Shown: positions 21,765-33,732, counted from the first letter of the stretch. The stretch is 64,000 nt of DNA from Primulina eburnea (GCF_022965805.1 NC_133117.1:8828183-8892182), one strand, 5' to 3'. Program-made: numbers and translations. Notes: a model not told the origin generated them from the sequence alone.

Positions 21765-24437
21765 TGTAAGGTCTAGGAATTTAAATTTACGTAACCTGAA
21801 CACATTCATTCTAGGATTTTATTTAAATTATGTGTTTACTCATTTTATCCATTTTATGTATAATTATTGCATGATAAGATTTATTCCATGAAATTTTAAA
21901 AGTTCATGTATTAGGGTTTCTAGATGCATTTTGTGCTCGAACGAGGATCGGAGACCGGGGGTTTATCAGAAAAATAATGTTGTGATGGGATTAATTTTTA
22001 TTAATCAATATGGAGTGTTTTTAAATTTATTTTTCAAAAATAGGCTTTATTAGGCATTTTTACCAGCAAGATTTTATTTTTTATCCGGTACACAAATTTT
22101 ATCGAATCGGAGGATTTTTTGAGGGTTCGGACAATATTTTCAAAAACTTACCAAAACGATTTATTTTTGAGAGTATGTTTGGACTTAATGGGCCTAATTT
22201 TAAGCTTAATGGGCCTAAAACCCTTTTATTCTCTTAAAAACCACATTGAGGTCCATTTTCACCTTAATTATTACTTAAATATTACACTAATCTATTCCTA
22301 AATCTAAACCTAATCAAATCAGCCGAACACCCTCTCCATTCAGAAGCTCCTCTTTGGTTTTGAGCAAGGAAAAATACAGCCTCATTACTCCATTTCCCTT
22401 CAATAAAAGATCATCCCCGCTCCTCCGGTGACTCCCCGACGCGCATTCCTTCAAGTTCACTTGCATAAAATTGCTAAGGCACACATGTTCTTCCCTTGCG
22501 CATCATTTACGTTGATATTATGTGTAAAGCTTCACTATGCCAAAAATCACTTTTTACTTCAGATAATATCTGAAGTAATAGGGTACTTAAGTGCCGAAGT
22601 ATATGGACGTGAAGTAATAGATGTACCTTTTACTTCGCATAATACCCGAAGTTGTAGTATTGAAAATACCGAAGTCTTTTGGTCGGTTTTGGGAGAAAAA
22701 CCGGTCCAGAATTGGACCCGTGTCGAAGTAATAAATGTGTTTTACTTCATCGATTATAGTGAATAATGAAGTAGTATATCATATAACTTCCTCTTAATTA
22801 TTATTTAGCGACGGAATTCATGTTCAAAACCGTCGCTATTTTGCGACGGAATTCATGTTCAAACCGTCGCTATTTTGCGACAGAAGTAAAGTTAAATACC
22901 GTCGCTCGTGTGCGACAGAATTTATAAAAAAAACCGTCGCTACTTAGCGACGGGGTTCATATGAGTTCCGTCGCTAATATGTTAGGTAAATAAAAAAAAA
23001 AATTTAATAAATCTGTGTTATGAATTGGTGCGGTAAAATATAAAAAATTTAATAAATCTGTGTTATGAATTGGTGCAATCGTGTAAAAGATAAAAATTTT
23101 AAGTATGTTAAAATGGTAAAATTATGTAAGAAATAAAAATTTTAAGTGTTGTGAAATTGTAAAATCGTGTAAGTGATAAAAATTTTAAGTGTTGTGAAGT
23201 TGTAAAATTGTGTAAGTGAGAAAAAATTTTAATTGTTGTGAAATGAAGTGGAAGAAATTGGAGAGAATTTGTATGTATTTATAGAGAGTGGTGGAAGAAA
23301 ATAGAGGGAAAAATAGGCGGGATTGAATTTTTTTGAAAATGGCGACGGTTTTAGTAAAAACCGTCGCAACATTTTAAATCGGCGACGGTTAAAAAGGAGG
23401 GAAATATATCCGGGGTGGAATTTTTTTGAAAATGACGACGGTGTTCTTTTAACCGTCGCCAAATTTATAATCGGCGACGGTTAACTTTAACCTGTCGCTA
23501 CTTTTAGCGACGGTCAAATAACAACCGTCGCTAAATATAGCGACAGTTTTTAAAAAACAGTCGCTAGTTTTAAATATGCGACGGTTTTTATTTGACCGTC
23601 GCTAAAATTAGCGACGGTTTAAATTAAACCGTCGCCGATTTAAAATTTGGCGACGGTTTAAAAAATCCGTCGCATGTTTTAATCTTTTTACTTCACTAAG
23701 CCGTATTTTCATTATTTTTTACTTCATCAAAATTGATATGCCGAAGTAAAATATATAAAAAAAATACAGTGAAGCCCGTGTTTTTAAACATCCGAAGTAA
23801 AATATATTATTTTACTTCGCTTGTGTTATTAATGAAGTTATTGGTAATATATTACTTCGTAATTTATTTTTGCCGAAGTAACGCCTGGCGAAGTAAAATG
23901 TCATTTTTCACATAGTGCTTGTGTGAAAGCATGTAAAACTTTTGATCTATGCATGTGTGGTCCTCGGTGATGGTTTATGCATAAACTATTGCATCTTTTT
24001 TTTTGTGTTCACTCACGTTTCATCATGCTGTTGTGCAAGGGGTGGTTGGCTGCTGCTGCTAAGGGGCCGAGACATGTCTTGGTTTAAGGGATATAGGGAT
24101 GGAGTCGAGACTTGAGGAGGATTGCGGTGGATCGGTAGTGGTGTCCAAGGAATGCTCGGGTTTGGGGAGATCACGTGCAAGGGTTGGGCCTACAATGCAA
24201 GGACCGATGTGAGGCATTGACCAGACCCTGGTGGGTCTGACACAAGGCCTGGAAAGGTTCGAGAGTAGTCGCGGGATGCTTCCTTGCGTGTTTTGGAGTG
24301 TGCGAGGGTTGAGCGCTTTCATGGGTCTGTAGGCTCGATTCAAGGGAGTCCAGTAGGGTCCTAGGGTGGCTTAGACGAGGGCGAGTCATGGCTGGTCCGC
24401 TTGGTTTTGGTCTAGGGACGAAAACTTGGATAGGTGT
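21765..24437 (+). repeat. 3' LTR of element C, interrupted and truncated
   Basis: Starts TGTAAGGTCTAGG like the 5' LTR. It runs to 22532, is interrupted by the CACTA-like insertion (22533-23917), resumes at 23918 (with the duplicated CTT), and follows the 5' LTR up to the GGATAGGTGTT phrase at 24437. There the LTR of element D begins. The remaining ~1.3 kb of this LTR is not present in the window on the far side of D. Confidence 0.92.
22533..23917. mobile_element. Complete non-autonomous CACTA-like transposon in the 3' LTR of C
   Basis: Termini CACTATGCCAAAAATCAC and, inverted at the other end, CACTATGTGAAAAATGAC. It is flanked on both sides by CTT, the 3-bp target duplication typical of CACTA elements. 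The matching site in the 5' LTR (around 15029) is uninterrupted. Inside, outer arrays of ACTTC/GAAGT motifs (22557-22790 and 23690-23900) flank inner inverted copies of GCGACGG/CCGTCGC. The length is 1385 bp and no transposase frame exists, so it would depend on an autonomous relative. Confidence 0.9.
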
Positions 24438-26995
24438 TGTAACGTACCGTACTTTTAACTATTTTAAAATTTGCGGAAAAATTAAAATTTTCTTAAATAC
24501 AAAATAAACTTTCAAATTTGCATTAAAATAACTTGCTCGTCTAAAAACATTTGCAATAAAAACAATCACAACCAAGTTTGCCAAAAGTAATAATCGTAAA
24601 CCACTTCATGAAAATCATAGTATTTGAAACAACATGCATAAAAGTATTCATAAAAACATGGGCGGTCCTCGGGTTTAGCCTCATGCTCAGTCCAAGCCGG
24701 CTCATTGGTCCCTACCCCTCGTCTCCTCAAAGTCATCCTCACCTGCATCAATCAAGTCTAGTGAGTGTAAAGACTCAGTATGTATAAACTGAAAATAACA
24801 AGTAATACGTAATAAAACCACATGCATCTTTAAAATAGAGCGTACGTACTTGAAACTTGAACATGTATACATAAGCTTGAACATACATACAATATATAGA
24901 CGTGCCATCAACAGTAAAACTTTTCTTAAACATGATTGCATCATACATACTTGAATATGCATAAAATTCATCATTTTGCGTAGAGATATGTTTCAAAGCA
25001 AGTGACCCATACATAAATGCGCCTGATCAGACTAAAGCACAGTACTGGGCTGGCAGGGAAAGTCCACCACCACATACATAAGATCCCCGTTCATACTTTA
25101 CCGTTTTCCAATCTTGATCTAAACCCGATCATGCTTTACCGTGGTGGAGAGGTCCTCAGTCACGTTCACCTGACTTCCAAACACATTCATAATTTGGTCA
25201 CAAAACATTTAGCATACCTCAAAAACTTAAAATATTTTCTTTTGCATGTCGAACATACTTACTTGGCGTTGAGGGATTCGTTGGATCTCGCTTGGGGCCA
25301 CTACTGAACATACTAACATGAGTTCAAACACTTATCTTTCATAACTTAGACGTATTAGTCATGCTCACACCCAAAAATGACAAATTTCCTTATGACGTTC
25401 TAAATCTCTCGGGACTCGATCTCGTTTAATCATCGTACTAAATCATGACATCAAACCCCAAAACAATCCCTAAAATAATAATAATAATTTTTTTATGAAC
25501 ACGGACCCCATGTAAGGGTAAGGATAGATGCTGGAATTTCGCATTTTGAAGGAAACAAGGACATGGACCTCGTGTCAGGGTCCGGCTAAGGATCCGTGTA
25601 CATGTTGGAATTGTAAACCAACGGAGAAACACTACACTTATGGCTTATTCCTCCTAACTCGATCATATGGACCGTGAACCAACACCTCGAGACCCATCCT
25701 AGGATGCTATGGCATTAACTCAAACCCATACAAACGTCCCAAATGATGACGCACCCCAAACAACGCAACACAACCCGTGAACACTACATTTTGACATCAA
25801 AACTCATCCTACAAATCGATGCAAACCGACACACCAAAAATCATCCCAACATCATACTCAACATAATTAAACGCAGCATCAATAACCCGTTGATATCCAA
25901 CGAAGCCTGCAACAATAAAACTTCAAGAACACATCAAGAACGAATTTTCAGAAAATCACAGTTTGAGCAGTCCCACAAAAATGATCATAACTCGTTCATT
26001 TTTTATCAAAATATTTTGAATTTACTGTCAAATCGAAGGTATCGAAAATTTCTACGTTTTATGTGTTGAAAGTTTTTCAAGATAAGTGACCGAAAGTTTG
26101 CAGCACACAAAAAGACAGAAGAATTCGAGTTTTAGATCCAAAAATCATTTCAAAATCGATCCAACCAATTTTTGCTCAAACTTTGAACAACATAGATGAA
26201 TTTTCACGCATAATAGACAACAAAACATATAATATGACAAGATCGATGCAAGAATGAAAGAATATACATGCCTTTCTCTTTCAAAATGCTTGAAACAACG
26301 ATACCAAAGTGGGAAAGATGCGAGGTTGATCCGGAACGATTCGTGGCTCGATTTCTTGAAGAAACCTCACGAAAACTTGCTGGGCAAATATTCAGAGGCG
26401 GGCCTGGCTGCTGAAGTGCTAAGAACCCTAACTTTTCTTCAAAACAAATGGAAATGAAGAGGCAAGCAAATGTGTGTGTATGTTTTAACGTGTATGTGTG
26501 TGTATAACAGTGTGGTGTGTGTGTTTTTTAATAATTAGGGATAAAATTGTGCTTAAATAATAATTATCAACTAATTAAAAATATTATCCCTCCTCTAACT
26601 TTAATAAAATATCTTAATTTAAAAAAATATACAAGTGCTAAATCTTTAAAAGTTTGAAAATCACAAAATCACCTAATAATTAAATTAGGCTTTAAAAATG
26701 CTAACAACTTAACGAATCATTTAAAATGCCCCAATATTCCTAATTTAAAATAAAATACCACATTCTAAAATTACCAAATTCGTTGCATGTCTCTTTTCCT
26801 CGATCCCGCATCGAATAATCGCCTGAAACATGAAACTCGAAAAAACATTTTAACGTGCATCACATAAACATAAATAATTTAAAATAATTAAATTTCATAA
26901 ATAATGCATCTCTAAACTCATTTTAAAATTAAATAAATGATTTAAAATTTTAATTAAATGCATGGGTTTTACGTGTACTGAATTTGAGCTCTACA
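24438..26995 (-). repeat. 3' LTR of element D
   Basis: The minus strand begins TGTAGAGCTC after the polypurine tract and ends GTTACA at 24438; length 2558 bp with TG..CA ends. The sequence differs from the A/C family but has the same length and shares the hairpin/donor block, so it is a related family. No gene is recognised inside. The open frame at 25743-26069 lacks any known feature. Confidence 0.85.
24737..24777 (-). promoter_or_regulatory. Conserved LTR hairpin plus donor-like motif (D variant)
   Basis: The minus strand reads GAGTCTTTACACTC then GATGCAGGTGAGGAT. It corresponds to the block in the A/C LTRs with one stem change. Confidence 0.35.
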
Positions 26996-27010
26996 GTTCC
27001 TCCCCCACTT
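26996..27010 (-). other. Polypurine tract of element D
   Basis: The minus strand AAGTGGGGGAGGAAC lies immediately before the LTR start TGTAGAG. Confidence 0.82.
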
Positions 27011-27037
27011 AAATAAATTTTGTCCTCGAAATTGAAC

Positions 27038-28395
27038 TTACCAAACAGTTCCGGGTAGCAAATTTTCATATCTGTCCTCAGCCTCCGAAGTGGCCTCCTC
27101 CACTGCTTGATTCAGCCACCGGACTTTGACCAGCTTAGTTACTTTGTTCCGAAGTCTCTGCTTCTGTCGGTCTAGGATTTGGACAGGTCTTTCCTCATAC
27201 AACAGATCCGGAGCAAACTGCAACAGCGCATAGCTCAAAACATGCGAAGGATTCTCTAGGTATTTCCACAGCATCGAGACGTGGAACACATTGTGTACAC
27301 CAGCCAGATTTGGCGGTAGGGCTACACGATAAGCTAGTGTCCCAACTCTGTCCAGAATTTCGAACGGTCCAATAAATCTCGGACTAAGCTTGCCTCTCTT
27401 CCCAAATCTCCTGACACCCTTCATATGTGCTATCTTTACAAAAATGTGATCACCTAAGGCAAACTCAAGATCCCTTCTTCTCTTGTCAGCACGACTCTTT
27501 TGACGACTCTGGGCGGCCTTCATCCTGTCTCGGATCTTGACCACCACATCTGCAGTCTGCTGAACAATCTCTGGACCAAGTTCTGATATCTCACCGACTT
27601 CATACCAATGAATCGGCGATCTGCACTTCCTCTCATACAATGCCTCGTAGGGAGTCATACCTATAGATGATTGGAAGCTGCTGTTGTATGTAAACTTCAC
27701 AAAAGGTAACTTCGATTCCCAATTCCCGTGAAAATAAATCACACAAGCTCTCAACAAATCCTCCAAAATCTGAATCACTCGCTCAGACTGACCATCTGTT
27801 TGAGGGTGGAAAGCTGTACTGAATAGCAACTTCGTCCCCATAGCTACGTGTAAACTCTTCCAAAAGGACGATGTGAACCTCAGGTCCCTGTCGGACACAA
27901 TAGTAACTGGGATCTCGTGCAATCAGACTATCTCCCTGATATAGAGCTCTGTATACTGCGTCATAGAGAAAGTCGTCTTCACTGGAAAGAAGTGTGCCGA
28001 CTTAGTAAGTCGATCCACTATAACTCAAATGGCATTGGATCCTCTGACCGACCTCGGAAAAGCAACAACGAAGTCCATGGTGATATTCTCTCATTTTTAC
28101 TCGGGGATAAGGAGTGGCTTAAGCATTCCTGCTGGCCTATGATGCTCTACCTTCACCTGCTGACAAGTGAGACATTCAGATACAAATCGACGGATGTCTC
28201 TTCATACCTGGCCACCAATACAGAATCTGAAAATCCTTGTACATCTTGGTACCTCCTGGATGAATGGAATACGGAGATGCATGTGTCAATACTGCACTGT
28301 CAGATTAGACAGCTTAGGAGCTCTTCCCTTAGGATAAACCACTAACACAAATCTTTGAATCTATGACTGAAGAGATCTATGCACTGACAATTGTG
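27038..28395 (-). pseudogene. Integrase of element D
   Basis: 27038-27922 is one open frame of 294 codons. It starts just after a nonsense codon in the IV-R-LH segment, contains IVSDRDLRFTSSFWKS (second catalytic Asp), FHPQTDGQSERVIQ (catalytic Glu), the linker KIRDRMKAAQSRQKS, LSPRFIGPFEILDRVGTLAY and HNVFHVSMLWKY, and ends in a chromodomain-like LVKVRWLNQAVEEAT. The N-terminal zinc region and first Asp lie in 27923-28395 and are frame-shifted. This is the longest intact part of D and clearly Tekay/Del type. Confidence 0.9.
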
Positions 28396-29044
28396 CTACG
28401 ACCTGCAACTTTTTCTGATCAAAGCATCTGCCACAACATTAGCTTTCCCCGGATGGTAGCTAATCTCACAATCGTAGTCTTTCACTAACTCTAACCACCG
28501 TCTTTGTCTCATATTCAGCTCTTTCTGTGTGAAGAAATAATTGAGACTCTTATGATCAGTAAATATCTTGCATTTCTCATCGTACAAATAATGTCTCCAT
28601 ATCTTCAACGCAAAGACAATGACAGCTAACTCAAGATCATGAGTCGGATAGTTCTTCTCATGCAACTTCAACTGTCTGGAGGCATAAGCTATAACCCGAC
28701 CGTGCTGCATCAACACTACGCCTAAACCAAGCTTAGATGTATCGTTGTACAACACAAAATTGCCTTGCCCTGATGGCATGACTATGACTGGCGCTGAAAT
28801 AAGAGCTTGCTTCAAAGTATCAAAGCTCTTATGACATTCATCACTCCATATGAACTTAGGATTCTTTTTAGTCAATAAAGTGAGTAGCACTGCAATCGAA
28901 GAAAATCCCTGAATGAATTTCCTGTAGTAGCCTGCTAGGCCTAAGAAATTGCGGATCTCTAACGCATTCTTCGGTTCAACCCATTCCTTAACCGCTGCCG
29001 CCTTAGCTGGATCCACCTCGGTACCACTGCTAGATATTATATGA
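28396..29044 (-). pseudogene. RT thumb and RNase H of element D, cut at 29044
   Basis: Reading down from 29044: the RT thumb starts abruptly inside the LGH-I-VSS-G block, then [19 protein letters not shown], the RNase H blocks [17 protein letters not shown] (Asn-Asp in the first acidic block), [28 protein letters not shown] and [18 protein letters not shown]. It is open almost to 28410. The RT palm with its catalytic box is missing, because the homology ends at the junction with element E. Confidence 0.88.
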
Positions 29045-29054
29045 CTAGAGGAGA

Positions 29055-29935
29055 TGGCTGCTAGCAGCAATCACCCTCAATCTGAGAGGAACACTCAGCG
29101 AAGGAATGCAAGGAGTACACCAGGTAACTGATTTTTCAGCCGTCACTGCACAATTAGAAGCACTCAACTGGAAAATAGACAGCATGAACGTAAACGGAAC
29201 AACGATGCGCCTGCAAGAGATATTTTGTGAAAGATGCGGAGGAGAACTACTATGTTAAGGTACTGTCAAGACAGTGGTCCTTTCTATGTAAATGAGGAGG
29301 CACAAGTGAATCAAGTAGGGACTCAAAACCAATATAGTAAGCAACCGATGTATCGACATGAGCCTCGAGATGAAAAATCTAGTTTGGAGCAAATGATGTC
29401 TAAGTTCATTTCAGCCATCGAGACTAGACTGAAAAACCAGGATGCATCAATAAAGGGCTTAGAGAATCAGATAGGTCAGTTGGAGAAATTGATCACGAGC
29501 AGAGAACCGGGCACCTTGCCAAGCAACACGGAAACTAACCCGAAAGAGCAAGTGAAAGCCATAGCGTTGAGGAGCGGAAAAAAGCGCTTGAAAAATAAGA
29601 TCAACAAGAAGGAGCGACTGAGACTTCTAAAGGTAAGTCTTCTAACACTACACCAGCACCCACTGCACAATCTAAGATTGTTATACCTCCTCCCTTCCCT
29701 GCAGCACTGAAAAAAGCAAAACTTGATGCACAATTCGGTAAGTTTCTTGAGGTATTTAAAAAATTGCATATCAATATTCCTTTTGTTGATGCTTTAATGC
29801 AAATGCCTAGTTATGCTAAATTTTTGAAGGACATATTGGCTAATAAGAGGAAGTTGGAGGATCACATGACATTGAACTTAACTGAAAATTGCTCTGCTTT
29901 GGTGCAAAACAAAATCCACCGAAACTAAAAGACCC
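29055..29935 (+). pseudogene. Gag remnant of element E
   Basis: A possible start [12 protein letters not shown] at 29055 is followed after about 25 codons by a stop. The sequence then resumes in the C-terminal part of Athila gag: a Cys-rich CERCGGE motif at about 29230, the PRDEKSSLEQMMSKFI coiled segment and LENQIGQLEKLITSREPG (29234-29710, open), then the FGKFLEVFKKLHINIPFVDAL block up to the ENCSALVQNK phrase. The large central gag domain is missing, so the protein cannot form particles. Confidence 0.75.
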
Positions 29936-30627
29936 AGGGAGTTATTGCTATTCCTTGCATGATTGGTGATGTTGTTTTTCACACAGCTTAGTGTGATCTT
30001 GGTGCAAGTATTAATCTTATACCTTTGTCTGTGTTTAAGAAACTTGGGTTGGGGGAACCTAAGCCAATGAGGATGTCTTTACAGCTGGCAGACAGATCTG
30101 TCAAGTATCCACGGGAAATTATTGAGGAAGTGCTAGTGAAAGTGGACAAATTTATTTTTCCTGCTGATTTCGTGGTGCTCGACATGGAGGAGGATATGGA
30201 GATGCCATATATTTTGGGGAGACCCTTCCTTGCGACTGGCAAGGCCCTGATTGATGTTCAAGAAGGGAAGTTGAGATTGAGAGTGGGCGAGGAAGAGATC
30301 ACTTTTGATGTTTTTAATGCACTTAAGCACACACTGCATTCTGATAGTTGTTATAGAATTGATGTTGTTGATGCTCTTGTGTCTAACTATGTGCAGGATG
30401 CTCTTGGGGACCCTTTGGAAGCCACCCTCGCAACTGAATTAGAGGATGATGACTTGGACGAAGAAAAAGCTGAAATAGTGGCATACTTTAATGCCAACCA
30501 TCCATGGAGGAAGGTCGATGAGGATGAGACTGGAAGATCTAGGAGAGCGCAGAGATTTGACCCCTCTAAAGTCAAGCATCGAGGAAACCACCGACGCTTG
30601 AACTCAAACCCTTACCTCCGCACTTAA
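29936..30627 (+). pseudogene. Protease region of element E
   Basis: The Athila-type protease site CDLGASINLIPL is preceded by an in-frame TAG at about 29989. From 30025 the frame is open for 200 codons: FKKLGLGEPKPMRMSLQLADRS, VDKFIFPADFVVLDME, PYILGRPFLATGKALIDV. The active-site motif is D-L-G-A as in other Athila elements, not D-S/T-G. An acidic linker (LEDDDLDEEKAE) leads to RT. Confidence 0.85.
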
Positions 30628-32105
30628 AGTACGTATACCTAGGTGAAAATAACACTTTGCCTGTCATTATTTCTGCTGCTTTGACAGATGCTATGGAGGA
30701 AAAATTGTTGCAAGTTCTCAAAAGCACAAAAGGGCATTCGCCTGGAAGGTGGCAGACATCAAAGGAATCAGCCCATCGATTTGCATGCATAAAATCTTGA
30801 TGGAAGAAAAGTATTCACCTCTCCCGCAACCTCAAAGGCAACTAAATCCAAAGATGCAAGAGGTAGTGAAGGCCGAAACTATTAAGCTTCTCGATTCAGG
30901 TATTATCTATCCTATTTCAGATAGTGCTTGGGTAAGTCCTGTTCAATGTGCGTCTAAGAAAGGTGGGATTACGGTGATCACTAATTAAAAGAATGAACTT
31001 ATTCCCACGAGAACTGTTACGGGGTGGAGAGTGTGTATTGACTATAGGAAGTTGAATGATGCCACCCGTAAGGACCATTTTCCCCTTCCCTTTATTGATC
31101 AAATGTTGGAGAGACTAGCGGGGCATGAATTTTATTGTTTTCTAGATGGATATTCGGGGTATAATCAAATCACTATTGCACCTGAGGACCAAGAGAAAAC
31201 CACTTTCACTCGTCCTTATGGAACTTTTGCTTTTCGCCGTATGCCTTTTGGTCTTTATAATGCACCTGCTACATTTCAACGCTGCATGACTGCTATATTC
31301 CATGATATGATTGAAACCTTTCTTGAAATATTTATGGATGACTTTTCTATCTTTGGTGCAACGTTTGATGAGTGTTTGCGGAATTTGAGATCCGTGTTGA
31401 GAAGGTGCGAGGAGACGAACTTGGTGCTTAAGTGGGAAAAGTGTCATTTCATGGTACAAGAAGGAATTGTTTTAGGGCACAAGGTTTCGGAACAAGGGAT
31501 TGAGGTGGACAAAGCTAAAATAGAAGTCATAAAGAACCTACCGCCACCAGCCTCAGTAAAGGGAGTTAGAAGTTTTCTAGGCCACGTCGGTTTTTATAGG
31601 CGGTTTATCAAAGATTTTTCAAAAATTGCCAAACCTCTATCTTTCTTACTTATGAAAGATGTGCATTTTGATTTCAATGCTGATTGTTTACAGGCGTATG
31701 AGGATTTGAAGGGGCGCTTGGTGACGGCTTCTGTCTTGGTGGCACCAGATTGGGATCTGCCCTTCGAGAACATGTGCGATGCCAGTGATACTGCGGTGGG
31801 TGCTCTGCTTGGCCAGCGTCAAAAAGAGTTATTTTATACAATTTACTACGCAAGTAAGACCCTTGACGAGGCTCAATTGAATTAGGCAACAACTGAAAAG
31901 GAATTATTTGCGCTTGACAAATTTCATTCGTACCTTGTTTTGTCCAAAGTAATTGTTTACACAGATCACTTGGCATTGAAATATTTACTTGCTAAAAAAG
32001 ATGCAAAGCCACGATTACTTCGGTGCATTTTATTATTGCAAGAATTTGATCTAGAAATAAAAGATAAGAAAGGTGTCGAGAATTTGGTAGCAGATCACTT
32101 GTCTA
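30628..32105 (+). pseudogene. Reverse transcriptase and RNase H of element E
   Basis: The RT N-terminus at 30749-30988 (KAETIKLLDSGIIYPISDS) ends in a TAA. 31031-31885 is open for 284 codons and carries CIDYRKLNDATRKDHFPLP, FYCFLDGYSGYNQI, MPFGLYNAPATFQRCM and the intact catalytic box IFMDDFSIFG, then the thumb and the start of RNase H (MCDASDTAVGALLGQ). A TAG at 31883 interrupts the catalytic-Glu part of RNase H. The rest ([23 protein letters not shown]) is joined to integrase in the next open frame. Confidence 0.9.
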
Positions 32106-33469
32106 GGTTGGAGCTAATTAGTGATGATTGTGTAGATCAAGCTATAAATGATTTGTTTCCTGATGAGCAGCTCTTTGAGGTGAGACACTGTCCTTGGTAT
32201 GCAAATTTCGCTAACTTTCTTGTCACAGGCACACCATCACCAAATCTATCGTTTCACCAACGAAAGAAATTCTTCTCTGACGTGAAATATTATTTTTGGG
32301 AGGAACCGTTTTTGTTTAAGATTTGTGCAGATTCCATGATAAAAAGGTCTGTTGCAGAGGAGGAGTTTGGTCAAATCCTCAACCATTGCCATGACCGTGA
32401 GGTAGGTGGTCATTTTGGACCAACAAGGAAGACATCTAAGGTACTTGAATGTGGCTTTTATTGGCCAACCCTCTTTAAAGATGCTCGTGCTTATGTGCTA
32501 ACATGTGATAAATGCCAGCGGTCAGGTAACATCTCTAATCGTCATGAAATGCCATTAAATAATATTCTTGAGTGTGAGGTTTTTGATGTATGGGAGATAG
32601 ATTTCATGAGACCGTTTCCAAGTTCGTTCACGAAAAAATATATATTGGTTGCGGTTGATTATGTGTCTAAGTGGGTAGAGGCAGAAGCGTATGCCACTAA
32701 TGATGCTCAAGTGGTCCTGAAATTTTTAAAGAAAAATATTTTTAACAGGTTTGGGACACCAAGAGTAATCATTAGTGATGGTGGCACCCATTTTTGCAAC
32801 AAATTATTTGAAAAAATTTTGAGCAAATACTGTGTCACACACAAGATCCATATCACCCCCAAACGAGTGGTCAAGTGGAAGTGCCGAGAGATAAAGCGAA
32901 TTTTGGAGAAAGTTGTAGGTGTCAGTAGGAAAGACTGGTCAGTGAGATTAGATGATTCTCTTTGGGCATATAAGACTGCTTTTAAAGCACCTATAGGCAC
33001 TACACCATATAGGTTGTTGTTTGGTAAAGCATGTCATTTACCTGTAGAGTTAGAGCATCGAGCATACTGGGCTACAAGAGCATTGAACTTTAATTTTACT
33101 GACGCAGGTGAACGACGTCTGCTGCAAATGGATCAGTTGGAGGAATTCCGGAACCTGCCATATGATCTTGCACTGTCATACAAGGAGAAAACAAAGAAGG
33201 CTCATGACAAGCGGATTATCGAGAGGGAATTCAAGGAAGGTGAAAACGTCCTGCTCTACAACTCTCGATTACGACTATTTCCCGGAAAGTTGAAGTCGCG
33301 ATGGTCTGGTCCATTCGTCATTGCCAAAGTTTACCCATCGGGGGCAGTAGAATTGCAAGACGGGAAGGATGGGACATTTACGGTCAATGCCCAGCGACTA
33401 AAGCATTACATGGGTGGCATAATTGAGCCACAACTTGGAATCACCCGGTTCCAAGACAATTCGAACTGA
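32106..33469 (+). pseudogene. Integrase of element E
   Basis: The frame is open to 33469. Zinc region: H..H at [14 protein letters not shown], and CDKCQR. Core: [11 protein letters not shown] (first Asp) and [17 protein letters not shown] (second Asp). The third block, normally containing the catalytic Glu, reads [15 protein letters not shown] because a short stretch (about 32855-32890) is in another frame and returns afterwards, so the Glu is lost although no stop appears. The C-terminus ([34 protein letters not shown]) is well conserved. Confidence 0.9.
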
Positions 33470-33628
33470 GACCGACCGACAGTCCAGCTCTCGACAATAA
33501 ATTGAGAACTACCTCTTTTGCCCTTATCTTACATTCAATTAGATATTTTGTTTATGTAGTAATGTTTAAGTTAATTTTGTTGTTTTGAAAAAAAAAATTA
33601 AATTTTGAAATTTTGGGCAGAGAGTTCG

Positions 33629-33732
33629 GCGCTCGAGCGGTAATTTTTTGTCGCTCGAGCGCGAATGCTTGCCCCAAAAAAATTTTCCCGAGAACTTGGC
33701 GCTCGAGCGGTATTTTTCTACCGCTCGAGCGC
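33629..33732. repeat. Two GC-rich hairpin modules in the internal region of E
   Basis: GCGCTCGAGCGGTA..TCGCTCGAGCGC at 33629-33662 and GCGCTCGAGCGGTA..TACCGCTCGAGCGC at 33699-33732. The second is a perfect 14-bp stem around a short T-rich loop. The same module recurs four times in the LTR of the element. Confidence 0.85.

Larger units (their letters stand above)
14259..24437 (+). mobile_element. Ty3/gypsy Tekay/Del-type retrotransposon C (same family as A)
   Basis: Complete order on the plus strand: 5' LTR, tRNA-Met primer site, gag, putative intron, protease, RT, RNase H, integrase with a type II chromodomain-like end, polypurine tract, 3' LTR. The 3' LTR is interrupted by a CACTA-like transposon and is cut off at 24437 by the LTR of element D. 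Many nonsense and frame changes (for example at 17402, 19126, 19318) show age. The 5 bases before the element are TTTAC; no partner can be seen because the distal end is missing. Confidence 0.92.
24438..29044 (-). mobile_element. Ty3/gypsy Tekay-related retrotransposon D, 3' half
   Basis: On the minus strand the element runs from a broken RT (29044) through RNase H and integrase to the polypurine tract and one complete LTR. It lies directly against the 3' LTR of element C, whose sequence it interrupts after GGTGT (24433-24437). The 5' half (LTR, gag, protease, most of RT) is missing. At 29044 the sequence switches to Athila-like element E without an LTR boundary, so a rearrangement or deletion happened there. 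Confidence 0.88.

Noticed and set aside
25743..26069. A 108-codon open frame in the LTR of element D
   Set aside because: No recognisable domain, and the position inside a ~2.56 kb LTR makes chance the simpler reading.
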